From Saliniplasma sp051745305 (GTDB lineage: Archaea; Thermoplasmatota; Thermoplasmata; Halarchaeoplasmatales; Halarchaeoplasmataceae), in contig JBNJDY010000008.1 in assembly GCA_051745305.1 (NCBI GenBank), forward strand, positions 1-39,202: a stretch of 39,202 bases of DNA, read 5' to 3'. Position numbers and translations under genes: made by a program. Below, in pieces: positions 16,414 to 25,852 of the stretch. The notes under the pieces are model-generated. The model was not told where the DNA came from and searched no databases. It worked only from the letters and a program-made list of their open reading frames with translations. Every line of letters begins with the position of its first letter. Position 1 is the first letter of the stretch.

Positions 16414-16543
16414 GTCGGGGTAGCTCAGCCTGGCGGAGCGCTAGACTCATAGGGAATGACAAAAGCGTTCCTATTTAGAAAAGATGAACAGGTATTCTTC
16501 CTGGGAAATCTAGAGGTCGCGGGTTCAAACCCCGTCCCCGACA
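16414..16543 (+). tRNA. tRNA-Met (anticodon CAT), probably elongator, with intron
   Basis: Acceptor GTCGGGG pairs with CCCCGAC, followed by discriminator A. The anticodon stem CTAGA (16441-16445) pairs with TCTAG (16509-16513), and CAT is at 16448-16450. The T arm GCGGG TTCAAAC CCCGT is intact. The acceptor and anticodon stem lack initiator features (no run of three GC pairs in the anticodon stem). Elongator tRNA-Met commonly carries an intron in archaea. tRNA-Ile2, whose CAT is modified to agmatidine, is the alternative and cannot be fully excluded by eye. It lies immediately after the S3Ae gene and may share its transcript. Confidence 0.9.
16452..16507 (+). other. tRNA-Met intron at position 37/38
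   Basis: A 56-base AT-rich insertion follows position 37; its removal restores a 7-base anticodon loop. I looked for box C and box D motifs of a guide RNA and found no convincing set. Borders are placed by the canonical position. Confidence 0.8.
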
Positions 16544-16559
16544 CTTTTCTTTTTGTTTT

Positions 16560-18026
16560 TTAAGTAAATTGTTTAACAGTTATCTGATTTGAAGCCGGGT
16601 CTAGAACGATCACTTTTGCGGGGTCGGGTTGTATATCACGCATCTTTTGGTATTCCGTTTGGTCCTGCCATGTTGATGAGTTTATCATGATTGTACCGTG
16701 ATAATCCTCGACTTGAGTTTTATGTATGTGACCTGTTACAAAAACATCTGGTATTTCGTCTATAACAAGTAGATCCTCCTTCTCAGGTGCTATCGGTGTC
16801 TTCTCACCGTAAACTGGTACCAGGTGTCGTCTTTCCATCATCTCTTTCATAGCTGTAACGGGATGATCTGTATCAACATGATTCAGTTTGTCTGAAAGAT
16901 CGTTAATGCTTCTACCGTGATACATCAATATCTTCAAACCATCTATATCGATAAAAGCAGGATTGCCGTAGAATTTCACATTTTTCGGGAACATCTCACG
17001 TACTTCTTCAGGTAAACAAGGTTGTGGTTCGGGATTCCTTACGATATCGTGGTTACCTGGGATCGTAATGATAGCGATGTCTTTTGGAAGTTTTTTTATC
17101 ATCTTTGCGAATTCCCTATACTGTTCAAAAATATCCACAATCTCAAGTTCATCTTCTTGATTTGGATATATACCTATACCATCTATCAAGTCACCAGATA
17201 TGATGATATATTTGATATCTTTAGCTTTTTCGCTACCGGAGTTTATCCACTCTACGAATCGGTTCCATTCATCCTTCAAGAATGTGTCACTACCAACATG
17301 GACATCTCCGATAAATGCTACCTTACCCTTAAAATCCCTATGACTTTGTGATCGTATTTTGGGGACACCAGGCCTTATTATATCATTAATGGAAAGGGTA
17401 ACATCATAGTCCTTCCTCTTATCCCAAACGCTTCCCATAGCGAGTATCACTTCATCTTCCAGTAGATTCTTCTCGAATGCTGGATTTTCAGATGAGATGA
17501 AACCTCGCATCATACCAGTAGGGTCTTCTAACTGCAATATCTTGTTCCCATTGTTAGTTTCGTGTATATCCCCTACTATTGCGATGACTTTTGCGTCTCC
17601 CTTCCTTTTTTTAGCAGATGATATATCAATAATTCCGTTGCTCTCTCTTCTTTTAGACAATATTGAGCGCAGTTTTTCGTACCTATTGTTGAAATATTTT
17701 GTAAAATCATCTATGACGCCTGTACAGGTCGAATTACCGGTAATATCTCGTATTACCTGGATATTTTCACAAAAGGATGCAGTACCCTCTATCTCTGTTA
17801 TGAGTTCAGTAGCTGTTTCAACAGATTCTTCAATTCCACTTCCCTTTTCAACGAATGATTCGATAGTATCTCTACCGATGGGGAATGGTAGATTTTCCTT
17901 TTCTAAAAGACCTTCAACGATGGAATTAGGATCGTCCTGTCTTTCGAGGTATTCCCACGCACTGGGGGATATCAATGTATTTTTTTCTGTCACTTTTCGA
18001 AGGATTTCCTCGTGCATCCCAATCAT
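16560..18026 (-). CDS. polB: D-family DNA polymerase small subunit DP1 (3'-5' exonuclease)
   Basis: This 488-residue protein is the proofreading subunit of PolD, the replicative polymerase of most archaea outside Crenarchaeota. An N-terminal helical region and an OB-fold (about 140-215) precede a calcineurin-like phosphoesterase domain. All metal motifs are intact: GDVHVG (240-245), SGDLIDG (277-283), GNHD (324-327), YHG (369-371) and GHIH (432-435). It should therefore be an active Mre11-like 3'-5' exonuclease, unlike the degenerate eukaryotic B-subunits. The large subunit DP2 is not in the window. A TATA box at 18057-18066 leaves a leader of about 8 bases to the first ATG; a second ATG three codons in is also possible. 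Its 3' end lies 17 bases from the tRNA-Met gene, convergently. Confidence 0.96.
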   Translation of the reverse strand: MIGMHEEILRKVTEKNTLISPSAWEYLERQDDPNSIVEGLLEKENLPFPIGRDTIESFVEKGSGIEESVETATELITEIEGTASFCENIQVIRDITGNSTCTGVIDDFTKYFNNRYEKLRSILSKRRESNGIIDISSAKKRKGDAKVIAIVGDIHETNNGNKILQLEDPTGMMRGFISSENPAFEKNLLEDEVILAMGSVWDKRKDYDVTLSINDIIRPGVPKIRSQSHRDFKGKVAFIGDVHVGSDTFLKDEWNRFVEWINSGSEKAKDIKYIIISGDLIDGIGIYPNQEDELEIVDIFEQYREFAKMIKKLPKDIAIITIPGNHDIVRNPEPQPCLPEEVREMFPKNVKFYGNPAFIDIDGLKILMYHGRSINDLSDKLNHVDTDHPVTAMKEMMERRHLVPVYGEKTPIAPEKEDLLVIDEIPDVFVTGHIHKTQVEDYHGTIMINSSTWQDQTEYQKMRDIQPDPAKVIVLDPASNQITVKQFT

Positions 18027-18056
18027 TAACCTACATCTAACAAATGATAGATAAGT

Positions 18057-18066
18057 CTTTTTAAAT
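18057..18066 (-). promoter_or_regulatory. TATA box for PolD small subunit
   Basis: The minus strand reads ATTTAAAAAG about 35 bases before the ATG, predicting a leader of under 10 bases. No ribosome binding site is visible, which agrees. Confidence 0.5.
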
Positions 18067-18123
18067 CTATGTGATCATTATGTAAATAGAACTATTATTT
18101 AGGGATATTTAATCAGTAAGAAT

Positions 18124-18669
18124 TCACCATTTTATCCAAACTTTATCAAGGGGTCTTTTAGGAACTTTAAGTACATCGTCTTCATGATAATACTCGACTT
18201 CCTTTTCATTCTCTATGACTTCTGGTTCTTCTGCAGGATAGCCTAAAGCAACGAGATAGATTATTTTATAATTAGATGGGATCGGTAATATTCCCTGAAG
18301 TTTTTCTCTATCGATACTACCCAATATACAAGAGCCCACGCCTTCGTTCCAAGCAGTTAAACATATGCTTTGAGCCGCTATCCCTGCATCTATATCCCAG
18401 CCATATTTTTCTTTTTTCAAAATACCTATGTACGCCATTGGCATCTCGGATTCATCGGGTTCCCAATCAAGGTATCCCGCCCAGTTCGTACATGAAAACA
18501 TTTCTTTTAATTTTCTTGTAATGCTTATGAACTTCAACGGTTGTTTATTAGCAGCTGACGGAGATAGTCTTCCTGCGTTAACACATTTTTTTAAAATATT
18601 AGACGAGACGGTTCTATCTTCAAACCTTCGTATACTTCTCCTACCGATTATTGCATTATACGTATCCAT
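18124..18669 (-). CDS. Nitroreductase family FMN-dependent oxidoreductase
   Basis: This 181-residue protein has the nitroreductase fold. The FMN phosphate-binding start is YNAIIGRRSIRRFEDRTV, the second FMN segment is AGRLSPSAANKQPLKF, and the C-terminal third includes GVGSCILGSIDREKLQGILPIP. Family members use NAD(P)H and FMN to reduce nitro groups, quinones, flavins or other acceptors, and often work as dimers. The physiological substrate cannot be read from sequence. I chose the ATG at 18669 over a TTG five codons upstream, because a TATA box at 18695-18704 places the transcript start almost at that ATG. It is slightly short for the family (180-220). It precedes the PolD gene with its own promoter, so no functional link is implied. 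Confidence 0.9.
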   Translation of the reverse strand: MDTYNAIIGRRSIRRFEDRTVSSNILKKCVNAGRLSPSAANKQPLKFISITRKLKEMFSCTNWAGYLDWEPDESEMPMAYIGILKKEKYGWDIDAGIAAQSICLTAWNEGVGSCILGSIDREKLQGILPIPSNYKIIYLVALGYPAEEPEVIENEKEVEYYHEDDVLKVPKRPLDKVWIKW

Positions 18670-18694
18670 TTTACCAACCCCCAATCGAACTGTT

Positions 18695-18704
18695 CTTTTA
18701 TATG
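18695..18704 (-). promoter_or_regulatory. TATA box for nitroreductase
   Basis: The minus strand reads CATATAAAAG, centred about 30 bases before the ATG at 18669. It supports a leaderless or nearly leaderless message and decides the start choice. Confidence 0.55.
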
Positions 18705-18746
18705 TTTTACTTTATGGCATTAACGTACTCATATATCGGGCAAATC

Positions 18747-18756
18747 CTTTTATAGG
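18747..18756 (+). promoter_or_regulatory. TATA box for the giant surface protein gene
   Basis: CCTTTTATAG predicts transcription starting around 18777-18782. That makes the first in-frame ATG (18770) too early and favours the ATGs at 18797 or 18809. Confidence 0.5.
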
Positions 18757-18808
18757 TTATTAAAACTACATGGAACATATACTAAATTTGTCCAACATGG
18801 TGAAAAGT

Positions 18809-21800
18809 ATGCATAAGAGCGAAAAGCAACTCTCAAAAATTTTGAGCTTGGCAATATTATTTTTGCTTATAACAGGCGTATTAGTACCAGTTATGAGCGG
18901 ACATTCTGAAACAGACGTACAGACAGAACCTAATGATATCGAACCTATGGCTGATGATGAATGGTTGATCGACAGTACTGAATATGTGAACAGTTCTAGA
19001 CAGATCGATAGCCATATCACTATAACAAGTAACGGCGAATTGATAATCAATGATTCCACTTTGACTTTATTGATCGATGAAAACCATCCATGGGAAATAC
19101 AGATATGGGATGGCGGAAGGCTGGAATTACAGAACAGTTCGATAACAACTCAGCCTCAGGAAGATCTTCTTAGACCATTTATAAAAACAAATATCTCCGC
19201 CCACAGTGGATCTGAAATATTGATGGAGCAGGGTTCGACATTCAGATTCCCAGGATGGGTATATGTCCAAAGTTCTACTTTCACCATGAGGAATTCATCT
19301 TTTGAAAGGGTCCCCGATGATAGGATACCGTTCGATGATGCTTTGTTAATAAATGACAACAATGATTGTCCAAGATTTACTGCTCATGCTAACTCTGAAG
19401 TTTTATTCGAAGACTCTGAGATAAATGATTATTATAGAAACGGTGAACTCGACGAGATGGAATGGAGAACTTTTGTTGAAGAATTAAACGAAGAAGATGG
19501 AGAGTATTATCATTTAGAACCCCAGGATTCCTTCACCATAAGTGACTGGTATCTTAATGATCCAGATCTTCCTGTAGGTGAATACGGATACGTGAACCCA
19601 TATAATCGGATCAGCACTCTATATTTAGAGATAATATATGATACTGAAGAAAACTACACGGCCTCAAGTTCATTAGAGTACAATGTGAATGATGAGTGGA
19701 AAACTGCTTTACAGGTTGAACCCACGGATACGAGAACTGTCGACGACAGTAATATTTGGGAATTGGATATAGATGAGTTCTATAAGGGAGAATACATGGA
19801 TGAAGAATACTTCCTGAAAGAACTTGATTTTAGACTAACTAATGATGATTCAATAGCTGAGAATAAAAATATATCTGTTGACAAAGTAAATTTGATCTCA
19901 CAATACAATAATGATCTTTATATAAGAGATTCATCCGTGACCGTGATAAATAGCATAATCGATGTTGATTATAGGGCAGCTGATACAGACCCAAGAGATG
20001 ACAATTTTGAACCTACTGATGATACCACGTGGATGCAGGATGCAAATATGGAAAGGTCTGCAATCAGAATGATAAATTCGTCATTTAGGTCGTTTGGTGT
20101 TTATCCTCAAGATGAATGGGACCCTGACGGAGACCCGTTCTTGATCGCCGATGAGGATTCTAAGAATCAAACTTGGTATTACAGATGGATTACGGTCACA
20201 GCAATAGATGCTGTGGGTAGTCCACTTCCAGAAACCAATATTACAGCTAACTTGGATGAAAACTATAAAGATCTATCCGAAGCCCTCTATGATAACGTTG
20301 TAGGAAGGAATAATTTGACAGATAATCCAAAAGCTTGGCATTACATGAATAGAACAGGAAAGGGTTATTATGATATCGAAAATGAAACATTCATAACCAA
20401 TGATGATGGACAGGTTACTTTATTTTTGATAAGTGATAGAGTTAATCATCCACAGGATTGGCCAAATACAAGAAGTGTAGGAGATTATTTCATCGAAGGG
20501 GAACATGCCGATGTCGGTACAGCTACAGGTGAGATCAACCTTGAGACCTTCCCTAATATGAACGAGACTTCTACCCACCATGAGTTCGAGCTGGTATTTG
20601 ATGAAGAGATCCCTCTACCTGATTTCAACGTTACAGATGAAGATTTCAGAATTCTCGAGGATAGTACCGAAGTGAGATCTGTTACAAGAGGTACTGAGTT
20701 GGAACTTGAAGCTACTGTAAACAATACAGGAACTAGAGATGCAGAAAGCGACATCGAGGTTGTATTTTATTCTTATTTTGAAGATGCCGTTGAACCAGAA
20801 ATTATAGAAACTGTGTATCTAGACGGACTTCAGGTAGGTGAAAGAAAAACAGAGTCTGTATTTTTAGATACTACAGATATGGAAGCTGGGGAATACCAGA
20901 TTAGATATCATGTAGATCCTTATGACGATCATGATGAATTGAACACAGATAATAACTTTGCAGAAAAAGAAATAACTATCAGTGATCAAGCGAATCTACA
21001 GCCATTTGAACTGAATGGTGTATCTGATGGTGAAACCACCGATACGATAACGGATGGTGACGAGATATCATTCCATGCAGGTATTGAGAACATCGGGGAT
21101 AATGATGCCAACGATGTTAACGTTTCATTTTACTATGGTGATGGAGAGATTTACATAGGAAGCAACATTATTGACGTTCCAGGAAATGGATCGATTGCTT
21201 ATACGGATTTCGTACAATGGGATGAATATCCCGGACCTGGTGAATATAATATAACCGTGGTTGTAGATCCGGAGAATAACATAAACGAGACGGATAAATC
21301 GAATAACGAATTGTGGAAAACTTTTACAATCCTTAGTGTGACAGAATTGAATATAGACCTTCAGGTTGAACCTTTAGAGTTGTTTGAAGATGAAACAGTA
21401 GAACTCGTAGGTAGTATAGAAAATACTGGAGAAGCACTTTCATCTGATATCGATGTATATTTATATGTAGATGAAGGCACTGCTGATGAAAAGTTGATAT
21501 ATTCAGAATTTGTTCCGGGTATCAGCGGTGGAGAAACTGTCACAGTAGATTATCAATGGACAGCTGAGATGGTTGGTGATGAATTAAGTGAAATCCGCAC
21601 GGTCTCCATGATTATCGAACCGGAAGATGAAGGAGAGATCGTCGAACCTAGAGAAGACGTTGAGATCGAGATCATGAAAACTGCTCAAATCTCCGTTACA
21701 GAAGATGACATATCTTTCTCTACTGAATTATCTCAGAGAGGAGATACGCTCGAAATAAGGGCGGATGTATGGAATTCTGGTGGTGTAGAAACTACGGTTG

Positions 21801-24718
21801 ATGTATCGTTCTATAATGGTTTCCCAGATGAAGAAACTTTGATAGCAACTCAACACGACCTTGTAATCGGTCCCAATTCTTCGGAAATTGCAGATGTTGA
21901 ATGGACCCCTGAAATCAGAGGTAACAGAGAGATACATGTGATCGCTCACACTGATGAAGATGTCAACAATGAAGACAATCATGCAATGATAGTTAAACCG
22001 ATATTCAGTCAAGATTACAACAATGATCTTATAGTAGGGGGAGATGGATTCCCTAATGAGAGAGAGATCACTGGATCTTATGATAGGGATGGTTTTGTTG
22101 TCATCCATGGCAATGGAGAACTGAGGATCACGGGATCGAATCCACGGGCTGTGTTAGGGCTCATAATGGATAGCGACCAGAGGTATAGCGTCATGTTGAG
22201 AGATCAAGGGTCTCTTGAGATAGATCATGGATCGATCCATTCTGATTATCAATTCGATATACAGCTAGAAGATGATTCTGAACTGGTTGTGAAAGGGGAT
22301 AGCATGATGTCTAGTAATATCAATCTGATAGCCGAGGATGAATCATCTGTACAGACCGAGGATACCACAGTCGAAGGATCAATGGAGATAACGGGAGATA
22401 GTTTCTCAGCAAAAGAAAGTCAATTCACTTCATCTGATATTTTCTTGCAACCTTCTAATGTTGATATAGTAAACAGTACATTCGAAGCTGACCTGGTCGA
22501 CTTCCATGATACATCAGGTACTTTAACAGGGGTTGAAACCGGAGCTGTAGAAGCCACTGGAGAATCTGAGATCGAATTGTATAGGTGGGTAAGAGCAACC
22601 GCCTTTAGTCAAACTAGATTAACGATACAAGGAGCTGAAGTAACTGCAGAAAACTTGGATACGGATTATACTGTGAGTGGTACCACAGATGGAGAGGGAA
22701 TCACAAACCTAAAAGTACTCACTGATGTGATAATGGAGCATGAACCTGAGTTATATGGTAATTATGAGTTCAGTGCCGTATATACTCCTCCAGAAGCAGA
22801 AGATGTTTATGAAATAGAACCATTCGAAGAAAGTTTACCAAATTATCCAAGCCAGGAATATGTAATAGATTATGATATGCATTTTGAAGATCTAGCCATA
22901 CCAGATCTCAGCATAAATGAAAACAATATATTTACAGACACCAACGAAATAAACCTCGGTGATGAAGTTAGGATAGATGCAGATATTGAAAATGTTGGAG
23001 AAACTGAAGCGTATGATGTAGATGTTTATTTCTTTAACGAGCAAACTGGAGAACAAATTGGTATGGAAAATATTGACTCTATTCCAACAGAAGGTTACAC
23101 CACAGCCAGCGTGACATGGACCGCTGAGATGTTAGATGATATGCAGACTAGCGAAGATATCGACATCAGTGTTTGGATAGATCCAGAAGTGGAACCATTA
23201 TCAGACCCAAATTCGGATAATAATGAAGCTGTTAAAACATTGACAGTTCTGTCATTACCGAAAGCATCTTTTGATTCCGATGTAATATTATTACAAGATG
23301 GTGAGGAACTGACGGAGGAAGATGAGATAGTGGAATTTGATGACCTATCATTGAACATAAGATTGACGAATTTAGGTGGTACTGATCTTATAAATGGAAC
23401 AGTAAATGTTACGATATCCGATACCGAATTAATAAAGGAAAATGTAGATGTTGGAAGCGGCGAAGTGATAGATTTCTATCATAATTGGACAGTAAGGATG
23501 CATGGAGAACAGAACATTGGGATATGGTACAATACTTCCGAAGTTGATCAAGATGGAGTTCCAATTTCATCCACATACGTCAATCGCACAATATACGTCG
23601 AAAGTGCGTCTTTAGAATTCGAAGCAGTATCATTATTGGAAACCGAACCAGGTGCTGATAAGACCGTTGTAGGAACGTTAGTAAGAAACGATGGAAAACC
23701 GATACCCGAAATGGAAGTCACTGCTTATCTTTTAGATCAAGATGGCGAGGTTGCAGAATTCCAGAGTGCAACAACTGATGAAAACGGTGAGTTCTTGATG
23801 TATGTATCTGAACCTTCAACGTCAGGTAGATACACTCTAAGCTTAGAAGCTGATTATCCTGACGCGGAAAGAGTGGTGACTGGTGAAAGGATCGAGGTCG
23901 GAGAATCTGTCGAAACCGGAATTCCACTTTGGATGATCATAGCGGTAATCGGTGCTATTGCAGCTGGTAGTGTAGGAGGTATATTCGCTTACATGAAGAT
24001 CCAAGGTCCAGCTGAATGGGTCGAGTGTGGAAATTGTAGTACAACCATTCCTGCAGATGTCAAAGAATGTCCTGAGTGTGGTGTTGAGTTCGAAACTGAA
24101 ACTGTAAAATGTAGTGAATGTGGTGAATGGATCCCACATGATTCAGAGGAGTGTCCTGAATGTGGTTCTCAGTTCATCAAAACTGGTAAAGAAGTACAGG
24201 ACTACGAAGAGACCATGAAACAGCAGTACGAAAATCATGTTGAGAAGTACAGAACTAAAGCTAAAGATGAACTTGGAGATGAATTCACAGAAGAAGAATT
24301 CATGGATTGGTGGCAGGAACAACCTTCGTACATCACCTTCGACGAATGGCTTGAAAGAGAGGAATCTCGAAGAAAAGAGGGCGGAATAGAGTGCCCAGAA
24401 TGTGGTGCGTTGAACAGCGTAGATGATGCTATCTGCCAGAAGTGTGGAAGCACATTGATCACTTTAGATGAGGACATCGAACAAGAGGACATAGAGGTGG
24501 ACCTTTCTGACACTGAATCGTTAGGTATAGATGTTGACACAGAAGAAGATTTAGACTTCGAAGCGGAAGAAGAACCGGAGGAAGAACCGGAGAGAAAAGA
24601 ACAGCAAGCTGAACAAAAGAAGGTAGTAAGAAAAGCAGTGAAGAAGAAACCTAAAAAGGTCGTTAAGAAGAAGGTCAAGAAGAAACCCAAAAAGAAAGAG
24701 GATGAGGATTCTGAGTAA
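18809..24718 (+). CDS. Giant CARDB-rich surface protein with cytoplasmic zinc ribbons
   Basis: This protein of about 1969 residues starts with a signal peptide (LSLAILFLLITGVLVPVMSG). Then come a large acidic N-terminal beta-rich region and about six CARDB/Ig-like repeats, recognisable by VNNTGTRDA, IENIGDNDA, IENTGEALS and IENVGETEA. Between them sits a parallel-beta-helix-like stretch (nt about 22000-22650). A carboxypeptidase-regulatory-like domain (nt about 23620-23910) precedes one membrane helix (GIPLWMIIAVIGAIAAGSVG, nt about 23920-23980). The cytoplasmic end holds three CxxC-CxxC zinc ribbons (nt about 24025, 24110 and 24390), an acidic stretch and a Lys/Pro/Val tail like linker histones. 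I chose the ATG at 18809, preceded by GGTGA and consistent with the TATA box; ATGs at 18770 and 18797 are alternatives. Role: envelope or adhesion, unproven. Confidence 0.88.
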   Translation: MHKSEKQLSKILSLAILFLLITGVLVPVMSGHSETDVQTEPNDIEPMADDEWLIDSTEYVNSSRQIDSHITITSNGELIINDSTLTLLIDENHPWEIQIWDGGRLELQNSSITTQPQEDLLRPFIKTNISAHSGSEILMEQGSTFRFPGWVYVQSSTFTMRNSSFERVPDDRIPFDDALLINDNNDCPRFTAHANSEVLFEDSEINDYYRNGELDEMEWRTFVEELNEEDGEYYHLEPQDSFTISDWYLNDPDLPVGEYGYVNPYNRISTLYLEIIYDTEENYTASSSLEYNVNDEWKTALQVEPTDTRTVDDSNIWELDIDEFYKGEYMDEEYFLKELDFRLTNDDSIAENKNISVDKVNLISQYNNDLYIRDSSVTVINSIIDVDYRAADTDPRDDNFEPTDDTTWMQDANMERSAIRMINSSFRSFGVYPQDEWDPDGDPFLIADEDSKNQTWYYRWITVTAIDAVGSPLPETNITANLDENYKDLSEALYDNVVGRNNLTDNPKAWHYMNRTGKGYYDIENETFITNDDGQVTLFLISDRVNHPQDWPNTRSVGDYFIEGEHADVGTATGEINLETFPNMNETSTHHEFELVFDEEIPLPDFNVTDEDFRILEDSTEVRSVTRGTELELEATVNNTGTRDAESDIEVVFYSYFEDAVEPEIIETVYLDGLQVGERKTESVFLDTTDMEAGEYQIRYHVDPYDDHDELNTDNNFAEKEITISDQANLQPFELNGVSDGETTDTITDGDEISFHAGIENIGDNDANDVNVSFYYGDGEIYIGSNIIDVPGNGSIAYTDFVQWDEYPGPGEYNITVVVDPENNINETDKSNNELWKTFTILSVTELNIDLQVEPLELFEDETVELVGSIENTGEALSSDIDVYLYVDEGTADEKLIYSEFVPGISGGETVTVDYQWTAEMVGDELSEIRTVSMIIEPEDEGEIVEPREDVEIEIMKTAQISVTEDDISFSTELSQRGDTLEIRADVWNSGGVETTVDVSFYNGFPDEETLIATQHDLVIGPNSSEIADVEWTPEIRGNREIHVIAHTDEDVNNEDNHAMIVKPIFSQDYNNDLIVGGDGFPNEREITGSYDRDGFVVIHGNGELRITGSNPRAVLGLIMDSDQRYSVMLRDQGSLEIDHGSIHSDYQFDIQLEDDSELVVKGDSMMSSNINLIAEDESSVQTEDTTVEGSMEITGDSFSAKESQFTSSDIFLQPSNVDIVNSTFEADLVDFHDTSGTLTGVETGAVEATGESEIELYRWVRATAFSQTRLTIQGAEVTAENLDTDYTVSGTTDGEGITNLKVLTDVIMEHEPELYGNYEFSAVYTPPEAEDVYEIEPFEESLPNYPSQEYVIDYDMHFEDLAIPDLSINENNIFTDTNEINLGDEVRIDADIENVGETEAYDVDVYFFNEQTGEQIGMENIDSIPTEGYTTASVTWTAEMLDDMQTSEDIDISVWIDPEVEPLSDPNSDNNEAVKTLTVLSLPKASFDSDVILLQDGEELTEEDEIVEFDDLSLNIRLTNLGGTDLINGTVNVTISDTELIKENVDVGSGEVIDFYHNWTVRMHGEQNIGIWYNTSEVDQDGVPISSTYVNRTIYVESASLEFEAVSLLETEPGADKTVVGTLVRNDGKPIPEMEVTAYLLDQDGEVAEFQSATTDENGEFLMYVSEPSTSGRYTLSLEADYPDAERVVTGERIEVGESVETGIPLWMIIAVIGAIAAGSVGGIFAYMKIQGPAEWVECGNCSTTIPADVKECPECGVEFETETVKCSECGEWIPHDSEECPECGSQFIKTGKEVQDYEETMKQQYENHVEKYRTKAKDELGDEFTEEEFMDWWQEQPSYITFDEWLEREESRRKEGGIECPECGALNSVDDAICQKCGSTLITLDEDIEQEDIEVDLSDTESLGIDVDTEEDLDFEAEEEPEEEPERKEQQAEQKKVVRKAVKKKPKKVVKKKVKKKPKKKEDEDSE

Positions 24719-24735
24719 TCCCTTTCTTATTCCTT

Positions 24736-24766
24736 AAACCCTTTATTTTATTTTTAAATATTTTGA
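24736..24766 (+). terminator. T-rich terminator with AAACCC element
   Basis: About 17 bases after the surface-protein stop, AAACCC precedes a run of Ts. It is the third copy of this arrangement. The rest of the gap to 24996 is AT-rich, with one weak 6-base-stem hairpin (24816-24834) and no gene that I can support. Confidence 0.55.
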
Positions 24767-24996
24767 AAACAGAAATACTACACATGATTTAGATTTATCC
24801 TTTTAAAATAGACTTAAAGCATCTCAGCTGCTTTTATAATAACAAAGAGTTTAGACACGGTTCATAGCATAGCATTCAATTGTACCTTTATGTATAAGAT
24901 GCAGTGTGTTACAGATAAAAGGTATACATATAATAGGTATTAGATCAAGTAGATATTACACTAAACTCTGATAACATTTCCTAAAGTATCTCCTTT

Positions 24997-25839
24997 TTAG
25001 GTGGATACTTTTAAGTTTACTGTAGAGTATATCAGAGAAATGCTGTGTGCATCACCGATATCAAGTATCAATTTTCCATTATCCTCTACTATATCGTCTT
25101 CTGTTAGATCTGTTTCCCGCACCAACCAACGTTCCCAACCACCTGGGTTTTCCGTATCTAATTCTATTTTAACGTCTTCTGTATTACTATAGGATGTTCT
25201 ACTTGTTCCCCAAAGTTCTGTGACAACCCCGATGTTCCTAGAACCACCGAGTCTTGTCTCTTCCCCCTGTATGTCTATTACATGAATATTAATAGAGTAA
25301 GACCCATCTTCTTCTATAGTCAATTGAGGTGGTGCTCTGATTATTGAATCCTCTTCTTGCTGTAGAAGTATTGCTCCATTTTCGAATACTATCGTCTGTT
25401 GTTCAAAATATCTGTTCCTTGCTTCTAGGGATAAGCTTCCAGTCCCTTCAAAATTACGGTTGGTTCCGTCACTCTCATTGAAATTTATACTCATTCCACT
25501 TTCATCTGGTAGTAGACGTATAACACCCATACTACGACTAGCAAACATTGGTACCCCTTCTGAACCAAGGGTAACCGTGTTGTACATAGAATAGTATTCA
25601 TATTGGTTCATAACTAGTGTATCTACAGTGCCTTTGATCTGAGTGAGCTGACCCATGACATCATCTACATGGTAAGCTTCTTTATCTTCCATCCATATCG
25701 GTATATATTGCTGTGTTATAAGTGATAGAAGACTAAGAAAAACTAATAAAGCCATAATTGTACCTACAGTAGTCGCTACACCTTCATCTGATTCGGATAG
25801 ATTACGTCTGCGGCACCTTTTTCTTTTGATGTTATCCAT
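24997..25839 (-). CDS. Type IV pilin-like membrane-anchored protein
   Basis: This 280-residue protein has a very basic N-terminus (KRKRCRRR), then SESDEGVATTVGTIMALLVF and a hydrophobic helix through LSLLSLI. That layout (charged leader, small residue before the helix, single N-terminal helix, beta-rich extracellular domain) is the plan of archaeal type IV pilins and pseudopilins. Cleavage by a prepilin peptidase near DEG-V is plausible but not a textbook match. The exterior domain is acidic, with no cysteines. It is the last gene of the five-gene operon, 13 bases after an ATPase gene, with a GGTGA ribosome binding site. It is the only candidate filament subunit in the window and is larger than most major pilins, so a minor or tip pilin is possible. 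Confidence 0.7.
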   Translation of the reverse strand: MDNIKRKRCRRRNLSESDEGVATTVGTIMALLVFLSLLSLITQQYIPIWMEDKEAYHVDDVMGQLTQIKGTVDTLVMNQYEYYSMYNTVTLGSEGVPMFASRSMGVIRLLPDESGMSINFNESDGTNRNFEGTGSLSLEARNRYFEQQTIVFENGAILLQQEEDSIIRAPPQLTIEEDGSYSINIHVIDIQGEETRLGGSRNIGVVTELWGTSRTSYSNTEDVKIELDTENPGGWERWLVRETDLTEDDIVEDNGKLILDIGDAHSISLIYSTVNLKVST

Positions 25840-25852
25840 TTTAGATTCACCT

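Noticed and set aside
16452..16507. Box C/D guide RNA inside the tRNA-Met intron
   Set aside because: AGATGA resembles a box C, but there is no matching CTGA box D and no terminal stem.
24816..24834. Hairpin AAAGCA/TGCTTT as a terminator or small RNA
   Set aside because: A 6-base AT-rich stem is weak and the surface-protein gene already has a T-rich terminator before it.
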